From: Vitellaria paradoxa
Lineage: Eukaryota > Streptophyta > Magnoliopsida > Ericales > Sapotaceae
Direction: 5' to 3'
NCBI GenBank assembly: GCA_019916065.1
Contig: CM034236.1
Location: 49,318,690 to 49,382,689, forward strand
DNA: 64,000 nucleotides
A program made the position numbers and the translations under genes. The notes beneath the pieces were generated by a model. That model had not been told where the DNA came from. It was given only the letters and a program-made list of their open reading frames with translations, and searched no databases. Positions 38,018-49,100 of this stretch are shown here, piece by piece; position 1 is the stretch's first letter; the number at the start of each line of letters is the position of its first letter.

Positions 38018-38206
38018 TGTTAGAATAAAAGAAGGAGAAAAGAATTATGTATTAATATTGATTTTTGTGTTGTACAACGAAACCCTATATTTATAGGGTG
38101 AATAAAAAACCTAAACTTAATAGGATTATAACTAATTTAGGATAGTTAATTTATGATATGTATCAATTTAAGATATATATAGGAATATTTTAGAAATATT
38201 CTAACA
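38018..38206 (-). repeat. 5' LTR of the second small LTR element
   Basis: 189 bases; on the - strand it contains CCTATAAATATAGGG, a palindromic TATA region. Confidence 0.9.
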
Positions 38207-38474
38207 CTCTTTTGTTTGATTTGGTAGAGAAAGAGAAGGAAAGATGAGAAGAAAATAATTTTCTTTGTTCAATTTGAAAGCAAAGTGAGAAGGAAATATG
38301 AAGAACGGAAAGAGAAAAGAACGAGGCGATAAAAAAATGCGAATAAAAATGATTTTCTTTCTTATTTCCTTTCTCGCTTGCTATTTAATTTATCAAACCA
38401 AACAAGGAAGGGAAATTTTTCAAATTTTACCTCACTTTCCATTTCTCTCTCTCCACTGATCAAACAGAGGGTTA

Positions 38475-38975
38475 CTAACCTATAAAGTACTCTGCGTAGA
38501 AGGCTTCCTTCTCCACATGATGAGACTCATCAGCTGCCTTAGCATGTTTCTTGTACCCAAAGTGGGCCTTCTTCAGACCCAGAATCTCCCTCCACCTAGT
38601 GGAACCCTTCGGGGACTGCAGTGAGAACTCGTCATCTTCATCCTCCACAAGCAGCTCTTCTCTGAGAGTAGTGGGCCTGTCTTTGAAGGGCAATAGCCTT
38701 CCCTTGAAGAACGACTCATCAGCACTCATCATGGAAAAGTTGGTCACTGCAGAGAACTCAAAGTCAGAGGAGGGTGGAGCTGGAGAAGATTCTCTGGGCT
38801 TGATCATGATCTGATGCTGATGATGATAGGAGAGAGAGGGTGACTCCACAAAGTCATTGGAGAAGGATATCCTTGGGCTCATGGGAGGAGGAGGATGAGT
38901 AGGAGGGCATGAAAGACCTTTGCGGTCTGAGTTTTCGTTGGGGGAGGAAGAAGAGTACATTTCTAAGCATGCCAT
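38475..38975 (-). CDS. small single-exon protein resembling plant membrane-associated kinase regulators
   Basis: 166 residues. I chose the ATG at 38975 (MACLEMYSSSSPNE) over a TTG four codons upstream because plant relatives, as I remember them, start MACLEMY. Order: PMSPRISFSNDF at about 35-46, FEFSAVTNFSMMSADESFFK at about 75-95 then GRLLPF, an acidic TTLREELLVEDEDD run, and KGSTRWREILGLKK at about 125-138. No signal peptide or membrane span is seen. The FEF/SADE.F..G.LLP and RW..LLG.KK blocks resemble MAKR/BKI1-like proteins that bind membranes through basic residues and restrain receptor kinases; the exact subfamily is uncertain. A TATA box and a CT-rich leader lie upstream. A foldback element sits about 220 bases before the ATG, so upstream regulatory DNA may have been displaced. 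Confidence 0.8.
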   Translation of the reverse strand: MACLEMYSSSSPNENSDRKGLSCPPTHPPPPMSPRISFSNDFVESPSLSYHHQHQIMIKPRESSPAPPSSDFEFSAVTNFSMMSADESFFKGRLLPFKDRPTTLREELLVEDEDDEFSLQSPKGSTRWREILGLKKAHFGYKKHAKAADESHHVEKEAFYAEYFIG

Positions 38976-39005
38976 GGCATAAGGCAACCCAAGAGAGCAA
39001 GCATT

Positions 39006-39030
39006 AGAGAGAGAGAGAGAGAGAGAGAAG
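39006..39030 (-). repeat. CT microsatellite in the leader of the kinase-regulator-like gene
   Basis: On the + strand it is a GA run; on the gene strand CTCTCT, as often found in plant 5' leaders. Confidence 0.85.
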
Positions 39031-39117
39031 AAGAAGCAAAGGGGAACACCAATAATAAATCCTCACAGAAAAGAGAGGCCCTACGGCATTTTTGCAATCC
39101 AACAGAGTAGATGTCTG

Positions 39118-39125
39118 TATTTATA
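39118..39125 (-). promoter_or_regulatory. TATA box of the kinase-regulator-like gene
   Basis: The - strand reads GATATAAATACAG. At about 145 bases before the ATG it implies a transcript start near 39085-39090 and a leader of about 110 bases. Confidence 0.65.
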
Positions 39126-40151
39126 TCATAGGGGAAAGGTGGTGGGTGGGGATCTTCTGTGCATGTTCTTGCTAAAAGTACTACGTGAATGTCAGGGTTT
39201 TTTACAATAATATAATTAAAAAAATAAATATGTGTAAAAATCGATCGCAGTACCACCGACGACACCGTTAGCACTATTGCAGTAGCACTGATGCAGTTGA
39301 TCCGTGCATGTTGTCACTAGTAGTGACGACACCCATGCCAGCACTTCAACTTTTTCGGATATGTATATATATCAAGCACTTCTCATGTACTTCCCATCAA
39401 TATAGATATGTATATATTATTGAATTAGAATTAAATAAAATATATATTTTATTTTATTAATATATTTTTAATAAATAGTACAATTAGTTTAATTAATTAA
39501 TTTAAATTAATAGAAATAATTAATTCATATAATTTAATCTAATAATTAATTTAATTATCATTAAAAAATTTTATTAATTATTTTTAATAAATAAATTATT
39601 AAATTATATAAAATTATATATTTTATTCAATTATTTTTAATAAATAATATAATAAAATTATAATTTATTATATTTTATATTTATTGAATTAAATAATTTT
39701 TAATAAACAATTTAAGTTAATTGTTATGAAATATATTTTATTAAATTTAATTAAAAATTTAAAACTAATTAAATTAATATTTTATTAAAAGAAAATTTAA
39801 TAATAGTAAATAAAATTGTATTTTGAAATGTAGTTTTAGTTTTTATTTTAGAAAACATGGCAATAGAAAATAAAAAACAGAAACCTAAATAAGAAAATAA
39901 CAGCGTTATTAAATGGGTTTTTAATATTAAAATTTTAATTTTAATTTTTTATTTTTGTTAGGTATGATTTTATTCTTTATTTCAATACCTTTTTTTTTTT
40001 TTGAAAAAACGATAAATATAGATATATATAATCTAATAATTAAGTTAATTAGTATTAAATAAATTTTATTAAGTTATTTTTAAAAAATATCATAACTGAA
40101 TTATATGAAATATATTTTATTTAATCATTTTTAATAATTGCAAAATATATT

Positions 40152-40309
40152 TTAGAAAACATGGTAATAGAATATAAAAAACAAAAAACCTAAATAAGAA
40201 AATAACAGCGTTATTAAATGGGTTAAAAATATTTTAACCCATTTAATAACGCTGTCATTTTCTTATTTAGGTTTTTTGTTTTATATATTCTATTACCATG
40301 TTTTCTAAA
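40152..40309. repeat. near-perfect hairpin in the middle of the foldback element
   Basis: Two 79-base arms centred near 40230 ('gggttaaaa' / 'ttttaaccc') differ at only about three positions, fewer than the outer arms do. Confidence 0.8.
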
Positions 40310-40923
40310 ATAAAAACTAAAACTACATTTCAAAATACAATTTTATTTACTATTATTAAATTTTCTTTTAATAAAATATTAATTTAATTAGTTTTAAATT
40401 TTTAATTAAATTTAATAAAATACATTTCATAACAATTAACTTAAATTATTTATTAAAAATTATTTAATTCAATAAATATAAAATATAATAAATTATAATT
40501 TTATTATATTATTTATTAAAAATAATTGAATAAAATATATAATTTAATTATGTATTTATTAAAAAATAATTAAATAAAATTTTTTAATGGTAATTAAATT
40601 AATTATTAGATTAAATTATATGAATTAATTATTTCTATTAATTTAAATTAATTAATTAAACTAATTGTACTATTTATTAAAAATATATTAATAAAATAAA
40701 ATATATTTTTTATTTAATTCTAATTCAATAATATATACGTATCTATATTAATGGGAAGTACAGGGGAAGTGCTTGATATATATATATATATATCCAAAAA
40801 AGTTGAAGTGCTGGCATATGTGCTGGGAAGTGCTGTTTGGCAGTCGTGAGTGAGATGGGTGTCATCACTACTAGTGAGGACATGCACGGATCAACTGCAT
40901 TAGTGCTACTGCAACAGTGCTAA

Positions 40924-40978
40924 CGGTGTCGTCGGTGGTACTGCCGACATCATGTCGTCAGTACCACTACCGACACCG
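40924..40978. repeat. GC-rich hairpin near the right end of the foldback element
   Basis: CGGTGTCG...GTGGTACTG...CGACAT answers ATGTCG...CAGTACCAC...CGACACCG. The left arm has only one half of this structure. Confidence 0.75.
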
Positions 40979-41067
40979 AATCGATTTTTGGATATAATTC
41001 TACTGCGATCAATTTTTGCATATACTTATTTTTTTAATTATATTATTGTAAAAAACCCTGAATGTCA

Positions 41068-42960
41068 TCTCTTGACGTGCGATGTTTTGTCAAGGCATTA
41101 AGGGTGTACTTGGAGTGAATGATTTGGTAGGAAGAAGGAAAATAAAAATAAAAAATTTTGAATAAATATTCTTATAAGAATGACTTTAAGAGTTAGATAT
41201 ATGAGTAAAAAATGAATATGAAAATATTTAAGAGTTTGATACATAAGACATTGAATATGAATATAAAAAAAATATTAGTGAAATATTACGAAATTTGCGA
41301 GTGGGTTAGATTGATAAAATATTGCCAAGATTTAAATATTTTGTATAGCCATTTAGGAACTTAGTTGTTTTATTCTATCGTTTTTTTTAATCATGTTTTA
41401 TCATATTTAAATATTAAGTAAATTACATCTAAACCCCTTATATATTAGGCTAATTACACCTAGCCTCTTAAACATTTCAACCTTATATTTAAACTCCTTT
41501 TTTTTAAATGTTTGCAACATTTAAACCCATACATTAATTTACTCCGTTAGCTGATTAGATTTTCATTGTAAAATAATGAAATTGCCCTAAAACTTATTAT
41601 CTTAGTTTGAGGTTTGTGTCTCTTGCTCGAATTTAGGTAGTTTCGTTTTGTACCATGAATTTTTTTTCCTTTTAATAAAAATCACCATAATTACACGTAC
41701 TATGTATAACATCAAATAATTAACAATTCAATTTTACACTAAGGTCCCGTTCAGTAACTTTTTGTTTTTTATTTTTCTGTTTATATTTTTAAAATTTTGT
41801 AAACTTACAATAGAAATATATTTGTTGAATTTGTTAATATTTTTTTCAAAAAAAAAAGAAAACTTAAATAGAAAAATGTAAACAAAAAAAATGTTTTCAC
41901 TCTTTTTTTTTTCTATTACAAATATTTTGTGAACTTTAAAACTTTGTCCCTTTTTGTTACATTATATTAAAATAAATTATTTTATTTAAATATTTTATTA
42001 AAATAAATTATTTTAAGAAATAAAAAAATTAAACTTAATTAATTAAATTAATTACATAAATTAATATGCAATATATATTATTAAATTATTTTTAATAAAT
42101 AATAAAACTAAATTAATTAATTAATTTTAATTTATTTATTAATTTCATTTAATAATAATAAATTTATTTTAATTTAATTATTAATTTAATTTATATAAAA
42201 CAATTAATTATTAATACATAATTAAATTAGATTAATTATTAAATTAAATATATATTATTAAATTATTTTTAATAAATAATAAAACTAAATTAATTAATTG
42301 ACTTAATATAATAATAAACATAATTAATTTAATGATTAATTATTATTAAATTATTTTTAATAAATATCATAATTAAATTAAATTATTTGTAATTTAATTT
42401 ATATAAAATATATTTTATTAAATTATTTTAATAAACAATTAAGTTAGAATAATTATTAAATTATATATTGTAGATAACTAAATTATATTTTATTAAATTA
42501 TTTTCATAAATAATTAAATTAATTTAATTTAATATGAAATATATTTTATTAAATTATTTTTAATAAATAATATAATTAAATTATAATTAATATATTTTTA
42601 ATTCTTTTAACTCTGTTTAATTTCTTAAATTTTTATAGGCTTTTACTAAATACCCAACTTTTTTCAAAAGTAACACATGATAATACCATAACAAAAGTTA
42701 CAAAAAGTTAAAAATGCTCTCATGGCTTCCATTGTTTCATCTATTTTATCCTAAGAATTTGATCCAAATGTTAAGATTCGTTCAAGTCCAAGCATGGTGT
42801 TTGGCTCAATCGAAAAATCTGATTTCCTACACCAACTCGCCGAACTTCCTTTTTTGATTGATTGTTGCTCGAGGGGTTATAGATGTCGAGGGCCTTCACG
42901 GACCAGTCCAGCAACTCCAAAATGCGCATCGGGAGCGACTGTGACAAAAGAGGATGGCGG
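41068..42960. other. AT-rich intergenic DNA
   Basis: Includes the decayed element from 41743. A GC-richer stretch at 42770-42960 has short overlapping frames and no recognised gene; it may be the edge of the retroelement-derived repeat that follows. Confidence 0.4.
41743..42600. mobile_element. decayed PIF/Harbinger-like element, right end uncertain
   Basis: The left end GGTCCCGTTCAGTAAC follows TAA (41740-41742). The next 150 bases closely resemble 23172 onward ('tttttatttttctgtttatatttttaaaattttgtaaa' region), then AT-rich DNA. No matching right end was found. Confidence 0.45.
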
Positions 42961-42962
42961 AG

Positions 42963-43501
42963 GGACCAAATCAAAGAAGCGATCCGAGGCGTGCTTCTGG
43001 CAGAGCTCGAGTTCTTCAAGCTCTTTATTAGTACAAAAATGACTCTGGACACGTGGCGTGCTCCTGAACACAATGAGAAAGTACTTAGCAGGGTAGAGTA
43101 ATCAAAAAATGATTGAAGATGGGCCTCACCCTATTTTGGAATCAAACTAGTGTGATTCTAACAATAAATGCGAAATAATAATAAATGAACTGAATTTATT
43201 ACTTAATAATTAACTTAATTAATTCATCTCTTTACAAATAGAAGGACCAAATCGGAGAAGTGATCTGAGACGTGCTTCTAGAAGAGCTTGAGTTCTTCAA
43301 GCTCTTTGTTAGTACAAAAATGACCCTGCACACGTGGCGTGCTCCTAAACACAATGAGAAATGACTCAGCAGGGTTGAGTAATTAGAAAATGGCTGAAGA
43401 TGGGTCCCACCCTATTTTGGAACCAAACTAGTGTGATTCTAACAATAAATACGAAATAGTTATAAATGAATTGAATTTATTGCTTAAAAATTAACTTAAT
43501 T
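42963..43501. repeat. tandem duplication of about 258 bases
   Basis: Units start at 42963 and 43244, both GGACCAAATC. Both contain 'cacgtggcgtgctcct' and 'caaactagtgtgattctaacaataaa' and end 'attaacttaatt'. About 22 bases separate them. This is probably retroelement-derived. Confidence 0.75.
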
Positions 43502-43940
43502 AGAAGCATATTCAGCCTACTCAAATGCCCACTTTGCCCATGCGCATTTAATGCAGGATGAGAGGCATTAAATGTGGAATGAAAGGTATTTAAGGAGAGA
43601 AAAATTATTGTGTACTTTAATATATACACACTAGATACATAATAATTACAATTCAATTATTTACTTATTAATTTATTCATTTTATCTTAGCATAAATACA
43701 ACACTTAGCTTTGAAATTCAAACACGTTCTCTATTGTTAATCTAATACTTTTCTCTCTTTACTTAATATTTCTTAGACTTCTCAAGCCTGTACTAACTTT
43801 ACCATCGGAGAGTTTTCTAATTAGGGATCTTCTCTCTGGCCATAACCTTTGTTTTCTTTGTGTTCGGCAGGCTTGCATTTGGATTCTAAGCTGATGTGGA
43901 GAGTAGTTCCAGCAGAGAATTTTTATTGCCGCACACTCTT
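43502..43940 (+). repeat. probable Ty3/gypsy LTR fragment, unoccupied relative of 17320-18775
   Basis: Carries 'cttagcataaatacaacacttagc' (TATA-like) and, about 100 bases on, 'atcggagagttttctaattag' and 'gttcggcagg'. The TTA at 43705-43707 marks where the relative holds a DNA element. The short frame over 43849-44040 is not a credible gene. Confidence 0.55.
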
Positions 43941-44469
43941 GCTCGTTGTTACCGTCCATGGAGACCACCTGGTTCCTACAGATGTTGATCAGTTCAAGGA
44001 ACGAGTTTGTGAAAACGGTTTCATTATCTTACAATCTTAGGTGGCCTCCTTAGTTGTGTTGTGCCAATTTTTTTTGTTTAAAAAAAGGGGGCACATCTCA
44101 CTTTTCTATTTTTCAATTAAAAAAGGATGAATGCGATGAGAATTTGTTAAAAAAAAAAAGTATGATTTTTAATATATTTTTATTACTTTATACATATTAA
44201 TAGAATATATAAAAAATTAGATTAATACTCGATTGAACATATAAAATATAATGAAACATGAGACAAAAGATGTATAATTAGAAGAATTTTGCTTATTTGA
44301 ATTTATACATGTGTTAATCATATATTTTAATAAAAAATAAAAAATAGTTTAATACACTACACAATATGTCCAACATTTATGTCCGATCAATCTATATATT
44401 TGATATGTGTAAAATACTACAATTGAAAATTATATAGTATAGTAGAACAATTTTCCAATTACTCTTTAC

Positions 44470-44720
44470 GTATGGGCGAACAGACTGCAGGGTTGCCCTG
44501 AGCTATAACTTAGGAAGCCTAGCCCAAAAAAAAAAAAAAATTAATTCAATTTTTTTTTAATTAATTTAGTCTACTCTAAATTTTTATAATTCAGCACATT
44601 CTACCTTTAAAGTCTTTATTCAACTTAAAATTTTCTAACACAGCTCACTTTATCTTTAAATTTTTTGTTAAATTCAAGCGAATCTCAAATCTTAGATTTA
44701 TCCCTATCGTTAGGTGTTTT
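44470..44720 (-). repeat. dispersed repeat, inverted partner of 20255-20480
   Basis: 'gcagggttgccctgagctataacttaggaagcctagccc' plus an A-run and T-run, then 'tagtctactctaaatttttataattcag', matching the partner in reverse. Confidence 0.45.
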
Positions 44721-45744
44721 TATTCTGTATTAACTTTATATATTACCTTTTTTTTTATTTGATAAAAATACGGGTATATAAAAGATAACAAAAAAATATT
44801 ATTTTACTGAAAATTTTGCATGAAAAAATTATTTTATATAATTAATCGTCATTTTTAAAATAATAGTTTCGTAAATTTACTATATCATTATAATTTTTAA
44901 ATATTTTTTTAATTATATAACATTATTAAAACAAAAATTACTGTTTAACACTCTTATCTGGTGCCCATAGAATTTTAAAATCAGCCACCGAGTAAAGTTT
45001 CGAATCATCAACTAATTAGAGAGCCGCTATGCTATTCGTGCAATATAAAAAAAAAAAAAAAGTGTAAATCTTCGTAATAAATTGCTTCGTCACTAAAAAA
45101 TGAAAAATTATTTATTAAGTCTTACGATTATCATAAAATCATCAAAATAAGTTTCACAATAAAATTTATAGTAATAATGATAATTTTTTACATACCAAAA
45201 AAAAATAATGATAATTTTTCATCAAAATAGGTTTCCCAAAAATGTTTTTTTTTTTACTTATTTTTATAAATCTTTGTAAAGAAAATTGAGGAACATGTGA
45301 GAGAGAGAGAAACAAAATAGAAAAATCACCTAAAATGTTGGTTTCTTGGATATTTTATATTAAGTTTTAATAATTGATTTAAAGGAATGGAGTTAATATT
45401 AATAATATTTGAAAATAAAGGAGATAAGTGTAATTTTTAAATATTGAGTGTAAGTGTCATTACCTCAATGTTGAGGCGGGGTAGTTGTAATTTACCTAAC
45501 ATTTTGTTATTTTTTAAAATATTCATTTAAATATATAAGGTATATATTATATTTCAAACTTTATTCTAGTTTTTCTTTAATGTTATTGTATTTAGTTTTT
45601 TTCTATTTTTCTTTAATATTACTATTTAATTCGAATATAAATTCAACCATTATTTTTTATTTTATTTTATATTTTAAAAGAATTTTAAAAGCATGGTTAG
45701 GTAGGACTATGGTTGAAACTTGTTTATCCATTAATTAAAATTAT

Positions 45745-45905
45745 TTATTGCTAAGAGCCAACTTGTGTACCTTTACCATTTTCTTCCGAGAGTTGGAGAG
45801 AAACTCGTAGCCACTACTCATGGGTGCGCACTGAGTAAAATCCGCCCCGTGACCTTAACCAGTAAAGAATCACGAAAAGGTAAACCAACCTAGGTAATAC
45901 CTTTA
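45745..45905 (-). repeat. SINE-like block
   Basis: 'gtgcgcactgagtaaaatccgccccgtgaccttaacc' and 'aaaggtaaaccaacctaggtaa' resemble a phrase I remember from several plant repeats. 'cctttaccattttctt' occurs at both edges (about 45770 and 45900) and could be a flanking duplication or an internal repeat. The class is uncertain. Confidence 0.3.
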
Positions 45906-46030
45906 CCATTTTCTTGTGATAGTAAATTATTGAGAGAGAAAATTGTTAATGCGATGATCACATGCAGATAAAATTTTTATTCTTTGCACATTTTCCATTG
46001 CATTGATTAGTTAAAATTTTAGTATACCAA

Positions 46031-46177
46031 GGGTGCATTTGAAAGTAAGAAAAATTGAGATAAAATAAAATAAATTGTGAGTTCGTAATTTATGTAATAA
46101 AAAAAGAAATAATTTTTAGAATTTTTAGTATTTTTAATCATTTTTCAAAATTTGTTTTTGTTACTCCACACGGAACC
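46031..46177. mobile_element. Tourist-like MITE (related to family T)
   Basis: Starts GGGTGCATTTGAAAGTAAG and ends TTACTCCACACGGAACC. CAA lies on both sides (46028-46030 and 46178-46180). Confidence 0.5.
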
Positions 46178-46180
46178 CAA

Positions 46181-49100
46181 AAAAGACATGATTTTTACAC
46201 ATGTTAGCTAGTTCTATGACATTTACTTTTCATAGAATTTTTGCGTTTTGAAATTTAATTTTTAGTAATTTTTTTATTTTTTGTTAAAAACTAATAAATT
46301 CATACGAAAAATTGATAATTTTGTGTAAAAAATTGATAGATTTATATTGAAAAATTAATAGATTTATGCGAATTTTTTTTTACCATAACGGTACCTTTAA
46401 CGATCGAATAAACATACATGTATGCATTTGTCCATTGATGTTATTGGCGCGAGGAAGTCCCAAACAACGTTGAAGCAGGAACAATTGGAAATTTTGGATA
46501 TTGATTAAGAGAGAACTAAAAATTAAAAGGCATATTAATTTTAAGATTTATATTTTGTTTTCCGTGTGGGCAACGGTAAATTTGACAGCACATACTTTCA
46601 TTTTATTTTCAATTTCAATAAAAAAATAGTAATACCATACGTTGGAAAAATCTTTTTAAAAAAAAATACACTAAATTGATGTGACAAATACTTTTTAAAA
46701 ATAACTCATTAAAATATATTTTTATTATACAATTGTTATTTTCATATTATTTTTATAATTTTTTAAACACTTTTATAATAAAATAATATTTTTCAAAAAA
46801 AAAGAATAACTCAAAAATCTTTTACAAAACTGAGAAATAATTCGTCAAACAAAAATCTCCCAACAATTTTCATTTTCAAGAGCAGAAAAAAGTTTCCGAA
46901 AGCGAAAGCAAACCCGGACGTGGAAACCACACACGTGTGAAGTCACCACCATTGCTTCAAATGATCGAATCGCTGCCAACGGATATCCCTGTCAATGGGC
47001 CTTTGGAAGGCGCCCGAGCCCAGAAGTGGGGCCCAATTCATCAGGAGAAGAGGGGGCCGGCTTTGGAACAAGCACAATGCGATTCAAGTGGGCCACGTGG
47101 TGGGTTCTGATATTTTGTTGTTGCTAACTATACTACTGAAAAGGACAAGTAAAATCAATTGACAGTTGGAGGGGGGGCCTCGTTGAAAACCCGCAGAAAA
47201 TAAGTAATTGAGTCGGGCCTCAAGCGGGATCGGGTAATTGCCATTGCTAGAAGACAAACCGAAGCCCTCGTGCACTGCGAAGTGGAGCAGAGCAAGTCAA
47301 CAAGGGCCCGAAAAAATTCGACATTTTTTATCTTTTGAAAGAGACAGGACATTACCATCCGACCCGGGCTAGCTATTCAAAAACACTAGCTTCTTACCAA
47401 ACTTTGCATTCCTATAAGTCAAGACGAGTCAAATGAGACCCTTTTCCAACACCAACTATAAGTCATGGTGTATAATTAAATATACAGGGCAACACTTCCG
47501 TCTCTTGAGCATTCACGTAGCAAAGTTTAATAACAGGGACAACTGCAAAGCACAAGCACTGTCACACCACACAAGCGTCATCCAGGCCAAGTGAATCCAT
47601 TCGAGATACACACATGTTAATTGACAAATTGGTATCCCATATGGCATAATTATGACATAGTCTGCCCGCGCCAAGAAGCTCATATGTCTAAAGCACGCCG
47701 AGTGTTGGCTCTCATGACACCGGCGGTGTTTGTCCCGCGGAAACTACTGTCGTAGCTCCTACAGGTGCTAGTATCCAGCCCCCATATCACCCAACTACGG
47801 GAAGCTCACTCAGTGCATGTAGCTAGCAAGCATTAAAGATGGTGGGGTCACCTTCACACCCTGTTTATATATGTCTTATGAATATTTTGATTGACGACAA
47901 AAGAAAACATTATTTATGTTTGAGGAGTCATTCTGTCTCCTGAGGACTTTACACAACTCTAAATCTCAATCATCAATTACGATAGACACATGAATACGCG
48001 AATCGAATTATAAAAATATGAAAAAATTACTTGTATCTTTTGAAGGAAGAGTTTAACAAATTTACAAAATGTCTTTTGAAGGTAGAATTTCACATATTTA
48101 CGAAAATGTCACTAGCAATCCAGACTGAGCTAAGCATATTTTTTTTGTCGGGCCTAGGTTTAACGTTAGAGCCCATCCATCTAATCCCATTTATTTTAGA
48201 AAAATATTTAAACTAAATTTTTACCAAAAAAAGATAAATAAATACATAAATAAATCTCTTTACAATTTTGATATACATACTTAATTTATAAAAGATTACA
48301 AATAAAATAATATATAAATATATTAAAAATATTTAAAAAATATTTTCTTAATATCTCAGGCTGGGCTGAACTTGAGCCTAGAGGTCAATCCTAAAATCCC
48401 CCCCCCCCCCAAAAAAAAAAAAAGCAGCCACCGATAACCCTAGTGAGTCGAGTCTACAATGTCCACCTTAATTCACTAGCAAGCACGAAGTTTTCATTTT
48501 TGTGCAACCACATGTACTCATGGCGAAGAGTCAGCAAAATCCTTACTCATGACACAAGTACATGTGCAAAGAGTCAGCAAAATCCTTACTCATGACACCA
48601 CGTGATGTAAGGTGCAATCTACCAAAATACAAACTAGTCGAATCGAAGTGAGTCTGTAGAACGATGCAAGCCAGCGGATTCAAGCCTGTATAAGGATGCA
48701 AATAAACCGATTGTTCAATTTTAGCATACAAATGCTAACTTTTTCTGGTTCAAAAATATGTTAAAGATTAACTTATTAGACTTTTGAACCTATCTCCAAC
48801 GAGTTTTAATCAAATTAAATTTAAATAATTAGCTTACTGCCTGTAGATTTAAGCTTATTGAACCAAATTCAAGGTGAGTCCAAAACTAGATGAGTTACCA
48901 ATTCTGTTAAGACTTTGAATTCATCTCATACACGTTATTGACTGAAGTCAAATTGTTTAATTTATTTTATCGCCCTAATTTTTTGTAGCCCAGTAAAGTT
49001 TCAAGGTTCTAGCATTTGTTGTTTTATTGTGTTCATTTATATTTCTATTTTTCCTGGATTAATTTTGATAATCTTGACTCCATTGGCAAGGTTTAGGATG

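Larger units (their letters stand above)
37207..38206 (-). mobile_element. second small non-autonomous copia-type LTR element with an internal minisatellite
   Basis: Exactly 1000 bases, flanked by CTCTT on both sides (37202-37206 and 38207-38211). Two 189-base LTRs begin TGTTAGAATA and end TATTCTAACA. It reads on the - strand, with the primer site next to the right LTR and the purine tract CCGGGGGA next to the left LTR. The 622-base interior has no enzyme genes; more than half is a minisatellite. The LTRs differ at about 7 of 189 positions, so it is younger than the element at 14459-15747. Both elements share the primer site followed by a GATCCTGG phrase and the same hairpin before the purine tract. 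Confidence 0.9.
39195..41058. mobile_element. foldback Mutator-like element with very long inverted arms
   Basis: 1864 bases flanked by perfect 9-bp TGAATGTCA (39186-39194 and 41059-41067). The ends are GGGTTTTTTACAATAATAT and its inverse. Left arm about 39195-39918, right arm about 40231-41058; they differ by small changes and a missing block of about 40 bases in the left arm. Between them is a loop plus a second inverted copy of the inner left arm (about 40152-40230) that pairs with 40231-40309. There is no transposase. Nine-base duplications and long arms point to the Mutator superfamily. Confidence 0.88.
43941..46030. other. AT-rich intergenic DNA with two small repeats
   Basis: Contains the repeat at 44470-44720 and a SINE-like block at 45745-45900. 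No gene seen. Confidence 0.4.

Noticed and set aside
43849..44040. Small + strand gene of 63 codons
   Set aside because: It overlaps an LTR-like repeat that also exists at 18690-18775 without this frame.
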